Shown here: piece after piece, positions 26,075 to 34,064 of the stretch
Layout: every line of letters starts with the position of its first letter
Numbering within the stretch: the first letter of the stretch is position 1
Position numbers and translations under genes: made by a program
The notes under the pieces: model-generated
Databases searched by the model: none
What the model was told of the DNA's origin: nothing
The model's input: only the letters and a program-made list of their open reading frames with translations
Assembly (NCBI RefSeq): GCF_003751225.1
Contig: NZ_RJKE01000001.1
Span: forward strand, 8,370,001-8,434,000
Length of the DNA: 64,000 bases
Reading direction: 5' to 3'
Source of the DNA: Actinocorallia herbida
Lineage (GTDB): Bacteria > Actinomycetota > Actinomycetes > Streptosporangiales > Streptosporangiaceae

Positions 26075-27505
26075 ATGAACAGCCCCCTGTATCTCGACTA
26101 CGCCGAAGACGCGAAGGCGCCGGAGCCGGAGACCCTGGAGAACAGGGGAGTCTCCAAAGGCTGGAAGGCGCTCGGCTGGACATCGATCGCCCTGTCCGGC
26201 GTCCTCGTCCTGGGCAGCATCTCCGCCTACGGCTATGTCCGCTACCTGGACCACCGGATCACCCGGGTCGACATCGACGAAGGGGTCGCCAACGCGGTGC
26301 CCAAGCTGAACGAGGCGGTCAACATCCTCCTCCTCGGCTCGGACTCCCGGCAGGGCAAGGACAACGAGAAGTACGGCAAGAGCCTCGCCGAGGAGACCCC
26401 GCGCGCGGACACGACGATCCTCATGCACCTGTCCCCCGGCGGCGGCGCGGTGACCGGCATCAGCTTCCCGCGCGACCTCATGGTGGACATCCCCGCCTGC
26501 GACACCCCCGACGGCGGCACCTCGGCCCCGCAGACCGCGATGATCAACTCGGCGTTCAGCATCGGCGGCGTCGAGTGCACCTGGAAGACCATCCAGACGA
26601 TCACCAACATCCACATCGACCACGCCGCGGTGGTCGACTTCGCCGGGTTCAAGGGCGTAGTCGACGCGATCGGCGGCGTCCAGATCTGCCTGCCGAACGA
26701 CGTCAACGACCCGCAGAGCAAACTGAACCTGAAGAAGGGCAAGCACACCGTCAAGGGCGAGACCGCCCTGGCGTACGTGCGCGCCCGGCACGGCCTCGGC
26801 GACGGCTCCGACCTCAGCCGCGTCAAGCGCCAGCAGCAGTTCCTCGGCTCGGTCGCCAAGAAGGCCCTCAGCCAGGGCGTCCTGGGCAACCCCGGGAAGC
26901 TGAACGGGCTGCTGAAATCGGTCACCAAGACCGTCGAGGTGGACCAGGACTTCACCATCACGGCGATGGCCGACCTCGGCACCAAGCTCAAGGACGTCGA
27001 GGTCAACAAGATCCGCTTCGTGACGGTGCCCTACGCCGCGTACGCGCCCGACCCCAACCGGGTCGCCCTCGCCCAGCCCGACGCCAACACCTTCTTCTCG
27101 CAGATCGCCAATGACAACGAGATCGAGGACATGAACCAGAAGGCGGAGACCGTCCCCGCCGCCCAGGTCAAGGTGAAGGTGCTCAACGGCAGCGGCATCG
27201 AGGGCGCCGCGGCCCGCACCGGCGAGGCGCTCACCGCCAAGGAGTTCCAGGTCCTGTCCGTCGGCAACCCCAAGGAACTGCCGACCGAGACCCAGATCCT
27301 GTACGGCGAGGGCGCGGAGGCCGCGGCGAACACGCTGGCCAAGCAGGTCTCCGGGGCCAAGCCCGTCGCGTCGTCGAAGGTCGCCGCCGGCACCGTCCAC
27401 CTGGTCCTCGGTCCGGGCTGGACCGGCCTGGTCACCAAGACCAAGCTGCCGAAGAAGCTCGACGGCGAGATCAAGGCCAACGACAACATCTGCGCCAAGA
27501 CCTGA
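26075..27505 (+). CDS. LCP (LytR-CpsA-Psr) family glycopolymer transferase with LytR_C domain, copy 2
   Basis: 476 residues with the same layout as the copy at 21603: a membrane segment near residues 33-55, the LCP domain with VNILLLGSDSR, SFPRDLMVDIP and GDGSDLSRVKRQQQF, and a LytR_C domain after residue 360 (VKVKVLNGSGIEGAAARTG). The ATG at 26075 has GGAG very close upstream. Two paralogues flanking a GT-C-like protein and TIGR03089 suggest separate or redundant attachment of cell-wall polymers. Confidence 0.92.
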   Translation: MNSPLYLDYAEDAKAPEPETLENRGVSKGWKALGWTSIALSGVLVLGSISAYGYVRYLDHRITRVDIDEGVANAVPKLNEAVNILLLGSDSRQGKDNEKYGKSLAEETPRADTTILMHLSPGGGAVTGISFPRDLMVDIPACDTPDGGTSAPQTAMINSAFSIGGVECTWKTIQTITNIHIDHAAVVDFAGFKGVVDAIGGVQICLPNDVNDPQSKLNLKKGKHTVKGETALAYVRARHGLGDGSDLSRVKRQQQFLGSVAKKALSQGVLGNPGKLNGLLKSVTKTVEVDQDFTITAMADLGTKLKDVEVNKIRFVTVPYAAYAPDPNRVALAQPDANTFFSQIANDNEIEDMNQKAETVPAAQVKVKVLNGSGIEGAAARTGEALTAKEFQVLSVGNPKELPTETQILYGEGAEAAANTLAKQVSGAKPVASSKVAAGTVHLVLGPGWTGLVTKTKLPKKLDGEIKANDNICAKT

Positions 27506-27570
27506 TCGGCGACCGTTAATATTCGGTGATTTCCCCGTGTTCCACGGAGACGCCGCGCTGCTAGGTTCTC

Positions 27571-28650
27571 ATGCACCTTTCAGCAGGCTCTCATGTGGGA
27601 TCCACCTTGACGCAGACCGCAGTACCCGGACAGGCGCCCTCAGCGGCCGCCCCGGCGCCCAAGACGCGCGACCCGTTCTTCGACAACGCGAAGTACCTGG
27701 CGATCATCCTCGTGGTCCTCGGGCACGCGCTCGCCGGGATGCGCGGCTACGGCGTCGCCGAGGGCGTGTACACGTTCCTGTACCTGTTCCACATGCCGCT
27801 GTTCATCGTGATCACCGGGTACTTCTCGCGGTCGTTCTCGTTCAGCCGCCGCAAGGCCCAGCGCCTGCTGACGGCGGTCGGCGCGCCTTATCTCATCTTC
27901 GAGATCGGGTACTCGCTGTTCGAGTGGCACTTCAACGACAAGAAGCAGCTGGAGATCAGCCTCCTCGATCCGATCTACCTCACCTGGTTCCTGCTCGCGC
28001 TGTTCCTGTGGCGGCTGTCGACCCCGGTGTGGCAGCAGATCCGGTGGCCCCTGGCCGTCGCGGTCGGGATCTCCCTGCTGGCCTACACCGCGCCGCTGGC
28101 CACCGACCTGGAGATGCACCGGGTCTTCGGCCTCGCGCCCTTCTACGTCCTCGGCCTGTGCCTGCGCCCCGCGCACTTCGACCTGGTGCGCCGCCCCGGC
28201 GCCCGGATCGTCGGCGCCGCGGTCCTGGCCGCCGGATTCGCAGGCGCGTTCCTCATCAAGGACCGGGTGGACTACCGCTGGTTCTACTGGCGCGACACCC
28301 ACAAGGTCTTCAACGTCGACTGGGTCACCGGCACCGCGATGCGGCTCGGCATGATGGTCGTCGCGGTCGTCCTGGTCGCCGCGTTCCTCGCCGTCGTGCC
28401 GCGGCGCCGCGCCTGGTTCACCGACCTCGGCGCGGCGACGATCTTCTCCTACCTGCTGCACGGGTTCTTCATCAAATACGCCCAGTTCCAGGGCTGGGAC
28501 GAGGCCGCGGTGTTCCAGACCCCGTGGGGACTCGCCGCGACCGTCGTTTTCGCGGTGGTCCTGGGCACCGCGCTGTGCACTCCGCCGGTCCAGAAGATCT
28601 TTCGCTGGGCGGTAGAACCCAGGGCAAGCTGGGCTTTCGTCAGTAAGTGA
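27571..28650 (+). CDS. Membrane acyltransferase (acyltransferase 3 / fucose 4-O-acetylase-like)
   Basis: 359 residues with about ten membrane segments. The landmark FFDNAKYLAIILVVLGHALAGM holds the conserved histidine near residue 51, and LYLFHMPLFIVITGYF follows, both typical of the COG3594 group that O-acetylates sugars of exopolysaccharides. ATG 27571 has a weak TAGG upstream; TTG at 27607 is an alternative. It probably decorates the polymer made by neighbouring genes. Confidence 0.85.
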   Translation: MHLSAGSHVGSTLTQTAVPGQAPSAAAPAPKTRDPFFDNAKYLAIILVVLGHALAGMRGYGVAEGVYTFLYLFHMPLFIVITGYFSRSFSFSRRKAQRLLTAVGAPYLIFEIGYSLFEWHFNDKKQLEISLLDPIYLTWFLLALFLWRLSTPVWQQIRWPLAVAVGISLLAYTAPLATDLEMHRVFGLAPFYVLGLCLRPAHFDLVRRPGARIVGAAVLAAGFAGAFLIKDRVDYRWFYWRDTHKVFNVDWVTGTAMRLGMMVVAVVLVAAFLAVVPRRRAWFTDLGAATIFSYLLHGFFIKYAQFQGWDEAAVFQTPWGLAATVVFAVVLGTALCTPPVQKIFRWAVEPRASWAFVSK

Positions 28651-28697
28651 TGCAGAACACGCTTATTACAGGTACCCATCGGGCAGATGAACGTAGC

Positions 28698-28724
28698 TTG
28701 ACGCGGTCCGGAAGTCTGTAGAGT
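28698..28724 (+). promoter_or_regulatory. Possible promoter of the TagF-like gene
   Basis: TTGACG (28698-28703) and TAGAGT (28719-28724) are 15 bases apart, shorter than ideal. It lies about 115 bases before the start of the gene at 28839. Confidence 0.3.
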
Positions 28725-28838
28725 CGTCGGATGCCGCATGCGTGATCGTGATCATCAGCGCACGGTCGACGCCTCGGTAGACTCGCGGCAGGCCTGCCGC
28801 CGGCCAAGCCTCCATTGCTGGAAACGGATTCATCTGGA

Positions 28839-31031
28839 ATGAGCAGCGTGTTCCTGAGTGTCATCGTGCCCGTGCACGGCGTCCAGGGTTACCTCCGCCA
28901 GTGCCTCGACTCGATCCTCTACCCGGGGTGCCCCGACCTCGAAGTGATCGCGATTGATGACAAGTCCCCGGACGGCTGCGGCGCCATTCTGGACGAGTAC
29001 GCGCTGCGCGATCCGCGGCTGCGGGTCGTCCACCTTGAGCAGAACGTGGGCCTCGGCGAGGCCCGCAACGTGGGCCTCTCCCTGGCGACGGGCGAGTACG
29101 TCTGGTTCTTCGACAGCGACGACTACGCCGCGGACGGCGCCATGTCCTCGGTCTACGACCGGCTGCACGAGACCCGCCCCGACGTCCTGATCTTCGACTA
29201 CGCGCGCTCGTACTGGCACGGCAAAGTGCAGCGCAGCGTCATCAACAAGCTGTTCCGTGAGCCCCCCGCCCCCGAGGTCTTCGCGCTGAAGGACCGCGCG
29301 AGCGTCCTCCAGTTGATGATGACCGCCTGGAACAAGGCGATCCGCCGGGACTTCCTGGTCGACCTCGGCATCAAGTTCAGCGGCGGGTACTACGAGGACA
29401 TCAACGTCACCTACCCGATCCTCATGGCGGCCGACAAGCTCAGCCTCCTCGACGAGGTCGTCTACATCTACCGCCAGCGCCGCCGCGGCGCGATCACCCG
29501 CACCGGCGGCAAGAAGCACTTCGACGCCTTCGCCCAGTACGAGCGCATCTTCGCGTTCATGGACCGGCATCCCGAGACCGACCAGTACCGTCCGCTGATG
29601 TTCGACCGGACGATCTGGCATCTGCTGATCATCCTCGGCCGCGGCGACCGGGTACTGCCGGAGGACCGCGCGAAGTTCTTCGCCGGGATGTCGAAGATCT
29701 ACAAGACCTACCGCCCGAAGGCGCACGTGCTGCCCGAGGACGCCCAGCTCGCGGCCAAGTACAAGCTGATCGAGAAGAACAACTACCGGGCGTTCGCCAC
29801 CTCCAAGCGGCTCAACGAGCAGCGGCTGGCGGCCAAGCAGCGGCTGCGCAAGACCAAGCGGCAGGCCCGGCGCGCGATCAACTTCGCCAAGGGCAAGGCC
29901 AAGGGCGTCTACTACCGGATCCAGCTCCGCATGCCGCTCGACCCGAACCTCGCCGTCTACGCGGCGTACTGGTACCGGGGCTACGCCTGCAACCCCGCGG
30001 CGATCTACGAGAAGCAGAAGGAGCTCGCGCCGCAGATCAAGGGCGTGTGGGTGGTCCGCAAGGGCTCCCACAAGGAGATGCCCGAAGGCGTCCCCTACGT
30101 GGTGGCCGGCTCGCGGGCGCACTCGCGGCTGATGGCGCGGGCGAAGTACTTCGTGAACAACGTGAACTTCACCGACGACCCGGTCAAGCGCAAGGGCCAG
30201 GTCCACGTGATGACGCAGCACGGGACCCCGCTGAAGAAGATGGGCCTGGACCAGATGGACTTCCCCGTCTCGGCCGGGGACATGGACTTCCGCGAGCTGA
30301 TCATGCGCGCGGACCGCTGGGACTACCTGGTGTCGTCCAACCTGCTGTCCAGCGAGGCGTGGGACCGGGGCTTCCCCTGCTCCTACGAGATGCTCGAGGT
30401 CGGCTACCCGCGCAACGACCGCCTCGTGCGGGCGACCGAGGCCGAGCGCACCCGGCTGCGCGCGGAACTCGGCATCAAGCCCGGCGTGAAGGCGATCCTC
30501 TACACGCCGACGCACCGCGACTACATGAAGCGGTTCGCGCCGCAGTTCGACCTCGTCGAGTTCGCCAAGACGCTGGGCCCGGACTACGTCCTGCTGCTGC
30601 GCGCGCACTACTTCTACAAGCCGAAGAAGCGCGGCCTGCCCGAGGACCGGATCATCGACGTCTCGGGCTACCCGACCGTCGAGGACCTGATGATCGCGTC
30701 CGACGCGCTCATCACGGACTACTCGTCGATCATGTTCGACTACGCGGTCCTGGAGGACCGGCCGATCGTGATCTACGCGAACGACTGGGACACCTACAAG
30801 CGCACCCGGGGCGTCAACTTCGACCTGTCGCAGCAGCCCCCCGGCGTGTTCGCGCAGACCCCGGAGGAACTCACCGACGCCTTCCTCACCGGCGCCGCCT
30901 GGGGCGGCTCGGCGGCCAAGGACCGCGTCGAGTTCCGCGCCCGCTACTGCCCCTGGGACAACGGCAGCGCCGCGGAACGCGTCGTCCGCCGCGTCTACCT
31001 CGGCCAGCAACTCCCCAAGCCCGTCCGGTAA
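28839..31031 (+). CDS. Bifunctional GT2 / CDP-glycerol glycerophosphotransferase (TagF-like)
   Basis: 730 residues. An N-terminal GT2 domain (about residues 5-230: LSVIVPVHGVQGYL, AIDDKSPDG, WFFDSDDYA) is followed by a basic linker (near 325-370) and a C-terminal teichoic-acid polymerase domain with MTQHGTPLKKMG near residue 461 and the CDP-binding LITDYSSIMFDYA near 625. TagF/TarF enzymes polymerise glycerol or ribitol phosphate on the cytoplasmic face of the membrane. The ATG at 28839 lacks a strong ribosome site. The 3' end abuts an unusual hairpin shared with the next gene. Confidence 0.88.
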   Translation: MSSVFLSVIVPVHGVQGYLRQCLDSILYPGCPDLEVIAIDDKSPDGCGAILDEYALRDPRLRVVHLEQNVGLGEARNVGLSLATGEYVWFFDSDDYAADGAMSSVYDRLHETRPDVLIFDYARSYWHGKVQRSVINKLFREPPAPEVFALKDRASVLQLMMTAWNKAIRRDFLVDLGIKFSGGYYEDINVTYPILMAADKLSLLDEVVYIYRQRRRGAITRTGGKKHFDAFAQYERIFAFMDRHPETDQYRPLMFDRTIWHLLIILGRGDRVLPEDRAKFFAGMSKIYKTYRPKAHVLPEDAQLAAKYKLIEKNNYRAFATSKRLNEQRLAAKQRLRKTKRQARRAINFAKGKAKGVYYRIQLRMPLDPNLAVYAAYWYRGYACNPAAIYEKQKELAPQIKGVWVVRKGSHKEMPEGVPYVVAGSRAHSRLMARAKYFVNNVNFTDDPVKRKGQVHVMTQHGTPLKKMGLDQMDFPVSAGDMDFRELIMRADRWDYLVSSNLLSSEAWDRGFPCSYEMLEVGYPRNDRLVRATEAERTRLRAELGIKPGVKAILYTPTHRDYMKRFAPQFDLVEFAKTLGPDYVLLLRAHYFYKPKKRGLPEDRIIDVSGYPTVEDLMIASDALITDYSSIMFDYAVLEDRPIVIYANDWDTYKRTRGVNFDLSQQPPGVFAQTPEELTDAFLTGAAWGGSAAKDRVEFRARYCPWDNGSAAERVVRRVYLGQQLPKPVR

Positions 31032-31056
31032 ATAGCCCGAAAAGCGTATTAAGTCC

Positions 31057-31113
31057 GAACCCTTCCTCCCGAAAACGCGTCTCACGCAGCGCGTCCGTCG
31101 GGAGGAAGGGTTC
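31057..31113 (+). promoter_or_regulatory. Hairpin that sequesters a ribosome binding site (possible terminator-regulator)
   Basis: Perfect 16-bp arms at 31057-31072 and 31098-31113 enclose a 25-base loop with its own small stem (ACGCG/CGCGT). The right arm contains the whole G-rich ribosome site (GGGAGGAAGG) of the FG-GAP gene that starts at 31121, so folding hides it. The hairpin may also end transcripts of the TagF-like gene, though no T tract follows. Confidence 0.65.
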
Positions 31114-31120
31114 TTCGCAT

Positions 31121-32383
31121 ATGAGGCACATTTCGGCACTGCTGACCGGGGTCCTGCTCGCCGCGGCGCTCCCCGGCGCCGCGGCCTCGGCCGCCGCCCG
31201 GCCCGCGAAGCCCGGGGACTTCGACGGCGACGGACGCGGCGATCTCGTCGTGCTGTCGCCCTCGCTGCGCAAGGGGAAGGGGCCGCTCGGCGTCGTGACG
31301 GTGCGCTACGGGGACGGGAAGGTCCGGCATCTCTCCACCCGGAAGGGCACGACCCCGGCCGAGACGTCGGTCTCGGCGGACTTCGACCGGGACGGGTACG
31401 CCGATCTGGCGACGACCGGGAAAGCGGCCCGGGGCGTGACCGTCGTTTACGGGTCGGCCAAGGGGCTCTCCGGGCGGCGGGCCCATCTCCCCGTGCCGCA
31501 CGCGACGCCGGGGGCGGCGCGCCTCCTCGCCGCCGGGGACTTCGACGGGAACGGCAGGCCCGACCTCGTCGCGACCGCGGGAGCCGACACCCGCGTCTTC
31601 CTCGACGTGCGCCGCGGCGCCCCCAGAGCGAACACCGAGTTCCCCGGCGAGAGCGCCTGCGCGGTGACGCCCGTCGCCGCCGATGTCACCGGCGACGGGT
31701 TCGACGACCTGTACCTCGCCGACCGGGACGGTGACGACCTCCTGTTCCGCGGCGGCCGGCGCGGCTTCGGCACGCCCGTCCGGACGCCCCAGTACGTCAC
31801 CTGGACGGCTCCGGTCACCGCCGCCACCGGCGACTTCGACAACGACGGGCACGCCGACATCGCCCTCCAGTACGGGGGCGACACCGTCGAGATCAGGCAC
31901 GGGCACTCCGGCGGGCTGCACACCGTCCGCCATGTCACCGGAGAGGAGATCGGGTTCCCCGGCAAGCCGCTCACCGCGCACCCGGAGTCGTCCCTCGCGG
32001 TCGGCGACGTCGACCGGGACGGGCGCGACGACCTCGTCCTCGGCCAGCCCGGCGGCGGGCCGCAGGCGTCCGGGCGGGTGGTCGTCCTCTACAGCGCCGA
32101 GAACGGCATCCGGATCAAGGACCCGCAGGCGTTCCACCAGGGGCAGGCGGCCCTGCACGCGACGCCGCGCGGCACCGACCGCTTCGGCTCGGCCGTCGCG
32201 CTCGTCGACTTCTCCGGCGGCCGCTCCCCCGAACTCGTCGTGGCCGCCGCCGGAGAACAGCGGCTCTACGTGCTGCGCAACACCGGCAAGCGGTTCACCT
32301 CGGCCGAACCGGGCAAGATCATCCCTGCGGCGTGGGGCCTCTCCGGCGCGTCCTGGGCGCCCATTATGGACAGCCCCGCATGA
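31121..32383 (+). CDS. Secreted FG-GAP/VCBS repeat protein
   Basis: 420 residues with a clear Sec signal peptide (MRHISALLTGVLLAAALPG, cleavage near ASA-AA, residues 21-27). Six calcium-binding turns of the DxDxDG type appear near residues 33, 87, 141, 188, 238 and 295 (for example DFDGDGRGDL and DVDRDGRDDL), as in integrin-like beta-propellers. It is probably an extracellular binding or adhesion protein. Its ribosome site lies inside a stable hairpin, so translation may be regulated. Confidence 0.9.
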   Translation: MRHISALLTGVLLAAALPGAAASAAARPAKPGDFDGDGRGDLVVLSPSLRKGKGPLGVVTVRYGDGKVRHLSTRKGTTPAETSVSADFDRDGYADLATTGKAARGVTVVYGSAKGLSGRRAHLPVPHATPGAARLLAAGDFDGNGRPDLVATAGADTRVFLDVRRGAPRANTEFPGESACAVTPVAADVTGDGFDDLYLADRDGDDLLFRGGRRGFGTPVRTPQYVTWTAPVTAATGDFDNDGHADIALQYGGDTVEIRHGHSGGLHTVRHVTGEEIGFPGKPLTAHPESSLAVGDVDRDGRDDLVLGQPGGGPQASGRVVVLYSAENGIRIKDPQAFHQGQAALHATPRGTDRFGSAVALVDFSGGRSPELVVAAAGEQRLYVLRNTGKRFTSAEPGKIIPAAWGLSGASWAPIMDSPA

Positions 32384-32483
32384 GGCGATGTGATGACCAA
32401 TGCCCGACTTTCCTCAGAAAGCTCGGCGATGATCCGGTAATGTCACGCGCTGATGTTCTTGTACGGGGCTGGGGAGGTTCGGG

Positions 32484-33716
32484 GTGCTGAGGAGCAAGGG
32501 TCACAGACGTGGGCTCGCCGGGGTGCTGGCGGCGGTCGCGGCGGCAGGAACGGTCGCCGCGCTACCCGCGACGTCGGCCACGGCGGGCGGCGGAGTGAAA
32601 TCGCACGTCGTGTTCAACAACCCGATGACCGACAAGGGCGCGCGCAACATCGAGAACCGCATCACCAAACTGGTGAAGGGCGCCAAGCCGGGCAGCAAGA
32701 TCCGGATCAGCGTCTACCGGTTCTCCAACGCCTACGGCATCGCCGACGCGCTCATCGCGGCCGACCGGCGCGGTGTCGACGTCCGGATCGTCGCCGACAA
32801 GTACTCCCTCAAGCGCTGGGGCCCCGACTACGCCCCGACCGGCTTCGAGCGGGTCCGTGACGCGATCGGCGGCGGCAAGGCGATCACCTGCCCGGAGACC
32901 CGCGCGTGCATCGGCGAGAAGCTGAACCACACCAAGTTCTTCCTGTTCAGCAACACCCGCGGCACCTCGAACGTCGTCGTGCAGACGTCGCAGAACCTCA
33001 ACGCGACCGGCGGCACCACCACGGACTGGAACGACGCGGTCGTCCTGGCCAACGCCGCGGGCACCTACCGCGCCTATGACCAGTACTTCAACGACCTGTG
33101 GGCCCGCAAGCCCGTCGCGAACTACTGGAAGAAGCGCGGCGGCGTGATCGCCAGCCCCGAGTCCGCGGTCCAGTTCTTCCCCAAGGCCAAGCAGACCAGC
33201 GACCCGGTCGCCAAGACGCTGCGCCAGGTCAAGTGCGTCTACACCACGCCCAAGGGCAAGACCGCCAAGAGCCACATCCGGATCGCCACGGGCGCGTTCA
33301 ACAGCAAGCGCGACGAGGTCGTCACCGCCCTGTCCGGCCTCGTCCGCAAGGGCTGCATCGTCGAGGTCATGACCACCGTCGACCCGGCCGACGGCACCCG
33401 CACCGCCGTCATCCCGGTGCTCCGCAACGCGGGCGTCAAGGTCTACGACTTCGGCGAGTACACCAGCCCCAACCCCATGCACTCCAAGTACACCCTGATC
33501 TCCGGCAAGCTCGGCTCGAAGATCGGCAAGTGGGTCTGGACCGGCAGCGCCAACATGACCTGGGGCTCCCTCCACCAGGACGACGAAGCCATCCTCCAGA
33601 TCAAGCACCTCGGCAAGACCGGCATCAAGAAGGTCCACGCCAAGTACGTCTGCAACTTCACCCGGGCCAAGGCCCAGTTCCTCGGCAAGCCCATCCCCGC
33701 CCCGAACTGCAAGTGA
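32484..33716 (+). CDS. Secreted phospholipase D-like protein
   Basis: 410 residues with a signal peptide (first 35 or so residues, ending TSATAGG). Two PLD-type half sites are visible: H149-x-K151 in LNHTKFFLF followed by VVVQTSQNLN, and H333-x-K335 in MHSKYTLIS followed by WTGSANMTWGS. The aspartate of the canonical HxKx4D motif is serine in both halves, so the substrate may not be a phospholipid; phosphodiester transfer or nuclease activity is possible. GTG 32484 has GGAGG six bases upstream. Confidence 0.85.
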   Translation: MLRSKGHRRGLAGVLAAVAAAGTVAALPATSATAGGGVKSHVVFNNPMTDKGARNIENRITKLVKGAKPGSKIRISVYRFSNAYGIADALIAADRRGVDVRIVADKYSLKRWGPDYAPTGFERVRDAIGGGKAITCPETRACIGEKLNHTKFFLFSNTRGTSNVVVQTSQNLNATGGTTTDWNDAVVLANAAGTYRAYDQYFNDLWARKPVANYWKKRGGVIASPESAVQFFPKAKQTSDPVAKTLRQVKCVYTTPKGKTAKSHIRIATGAFNSKRDEVVTALSGLVRKGCIVEVMTTVDPADGTRTAVIPVLRNAGVKVYDFGEYTSPNPMHSKYTLISGKLGSKIGKWVWTGSANMTWGSLHQDDEAILQIKHLGKTGIKKVHAKYVCNFTRAKAQFLGKPIPAPNCK

Positions 33717-33726
33717 CCTGAACGAC

Positions 33727-33769
33727 CGCGGACCCGCGCCCCTTCCGGGGACGCGGGTCCGCGCCGTTT
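33727..33769 (+). terminator. Intrinsic terminator after the PLD-like gene
   Basis: Stem of 12 bp (33727-33738 with 33752-33763), continued by a CCCC/GGGG pairing around a TTCC loop and followed by CCGTTTC. Confidence 0.85.
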
Positions 33770-34018
33770 CCGCGCTCCTGCGGCGAAATCAGCCCTTGCC
33801 GGCACCCGGTCGACGGTCCGGCCCTCGGCGTCACGTGCGAACGGCGTCCTGGCAGAGCGACAGCCGGAACCGACGCCGACGCGAGGGAAGTGCTTGCTCC
33901 GTCGCACGAAGGTCATTGAGCACGCTCCACGAGCAGCGCCAGGACGAACCGGGCCACGCCGGGCACGTGGGCCGCGCTGAACGTAGCCGCCGCCGCGCAG
34001 CGGTGACGGAATATGGAG
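33770..34018. other. Intergenic region without a recognisable gene
   Basis: About 250 bases between two terminators of convergent genes. Both strands are interrupted or show no conserved protein-like frame. I see nothing functional in it. Confidence 0.5.
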
Positions 34019-34050
34019 AGGCCCGCGGCCCTGGGAAGGGGCGCGGGCCT
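34019..34050 (-). terminator. Intrinsic terminator of the GT2/TagF-like gene
   Basis: Nine-bp stem AGGCCCGCG/CGCGGGCCT with further G-C pairing inside, 15 bases beyond the stop codon. Confidence 0.75.
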
Positions 34051-34064
34051 TGGGTCGGGGTGGG

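Noticed and set aside
32384-32483. Hairpin around 32405-32428 as a terminator after the FG-GAP gene
   Set aside because: The CCGA-TTTC / GAAAG-TCGG pairing is imperfect and weak, with no T tract. It was not listed as a feature.
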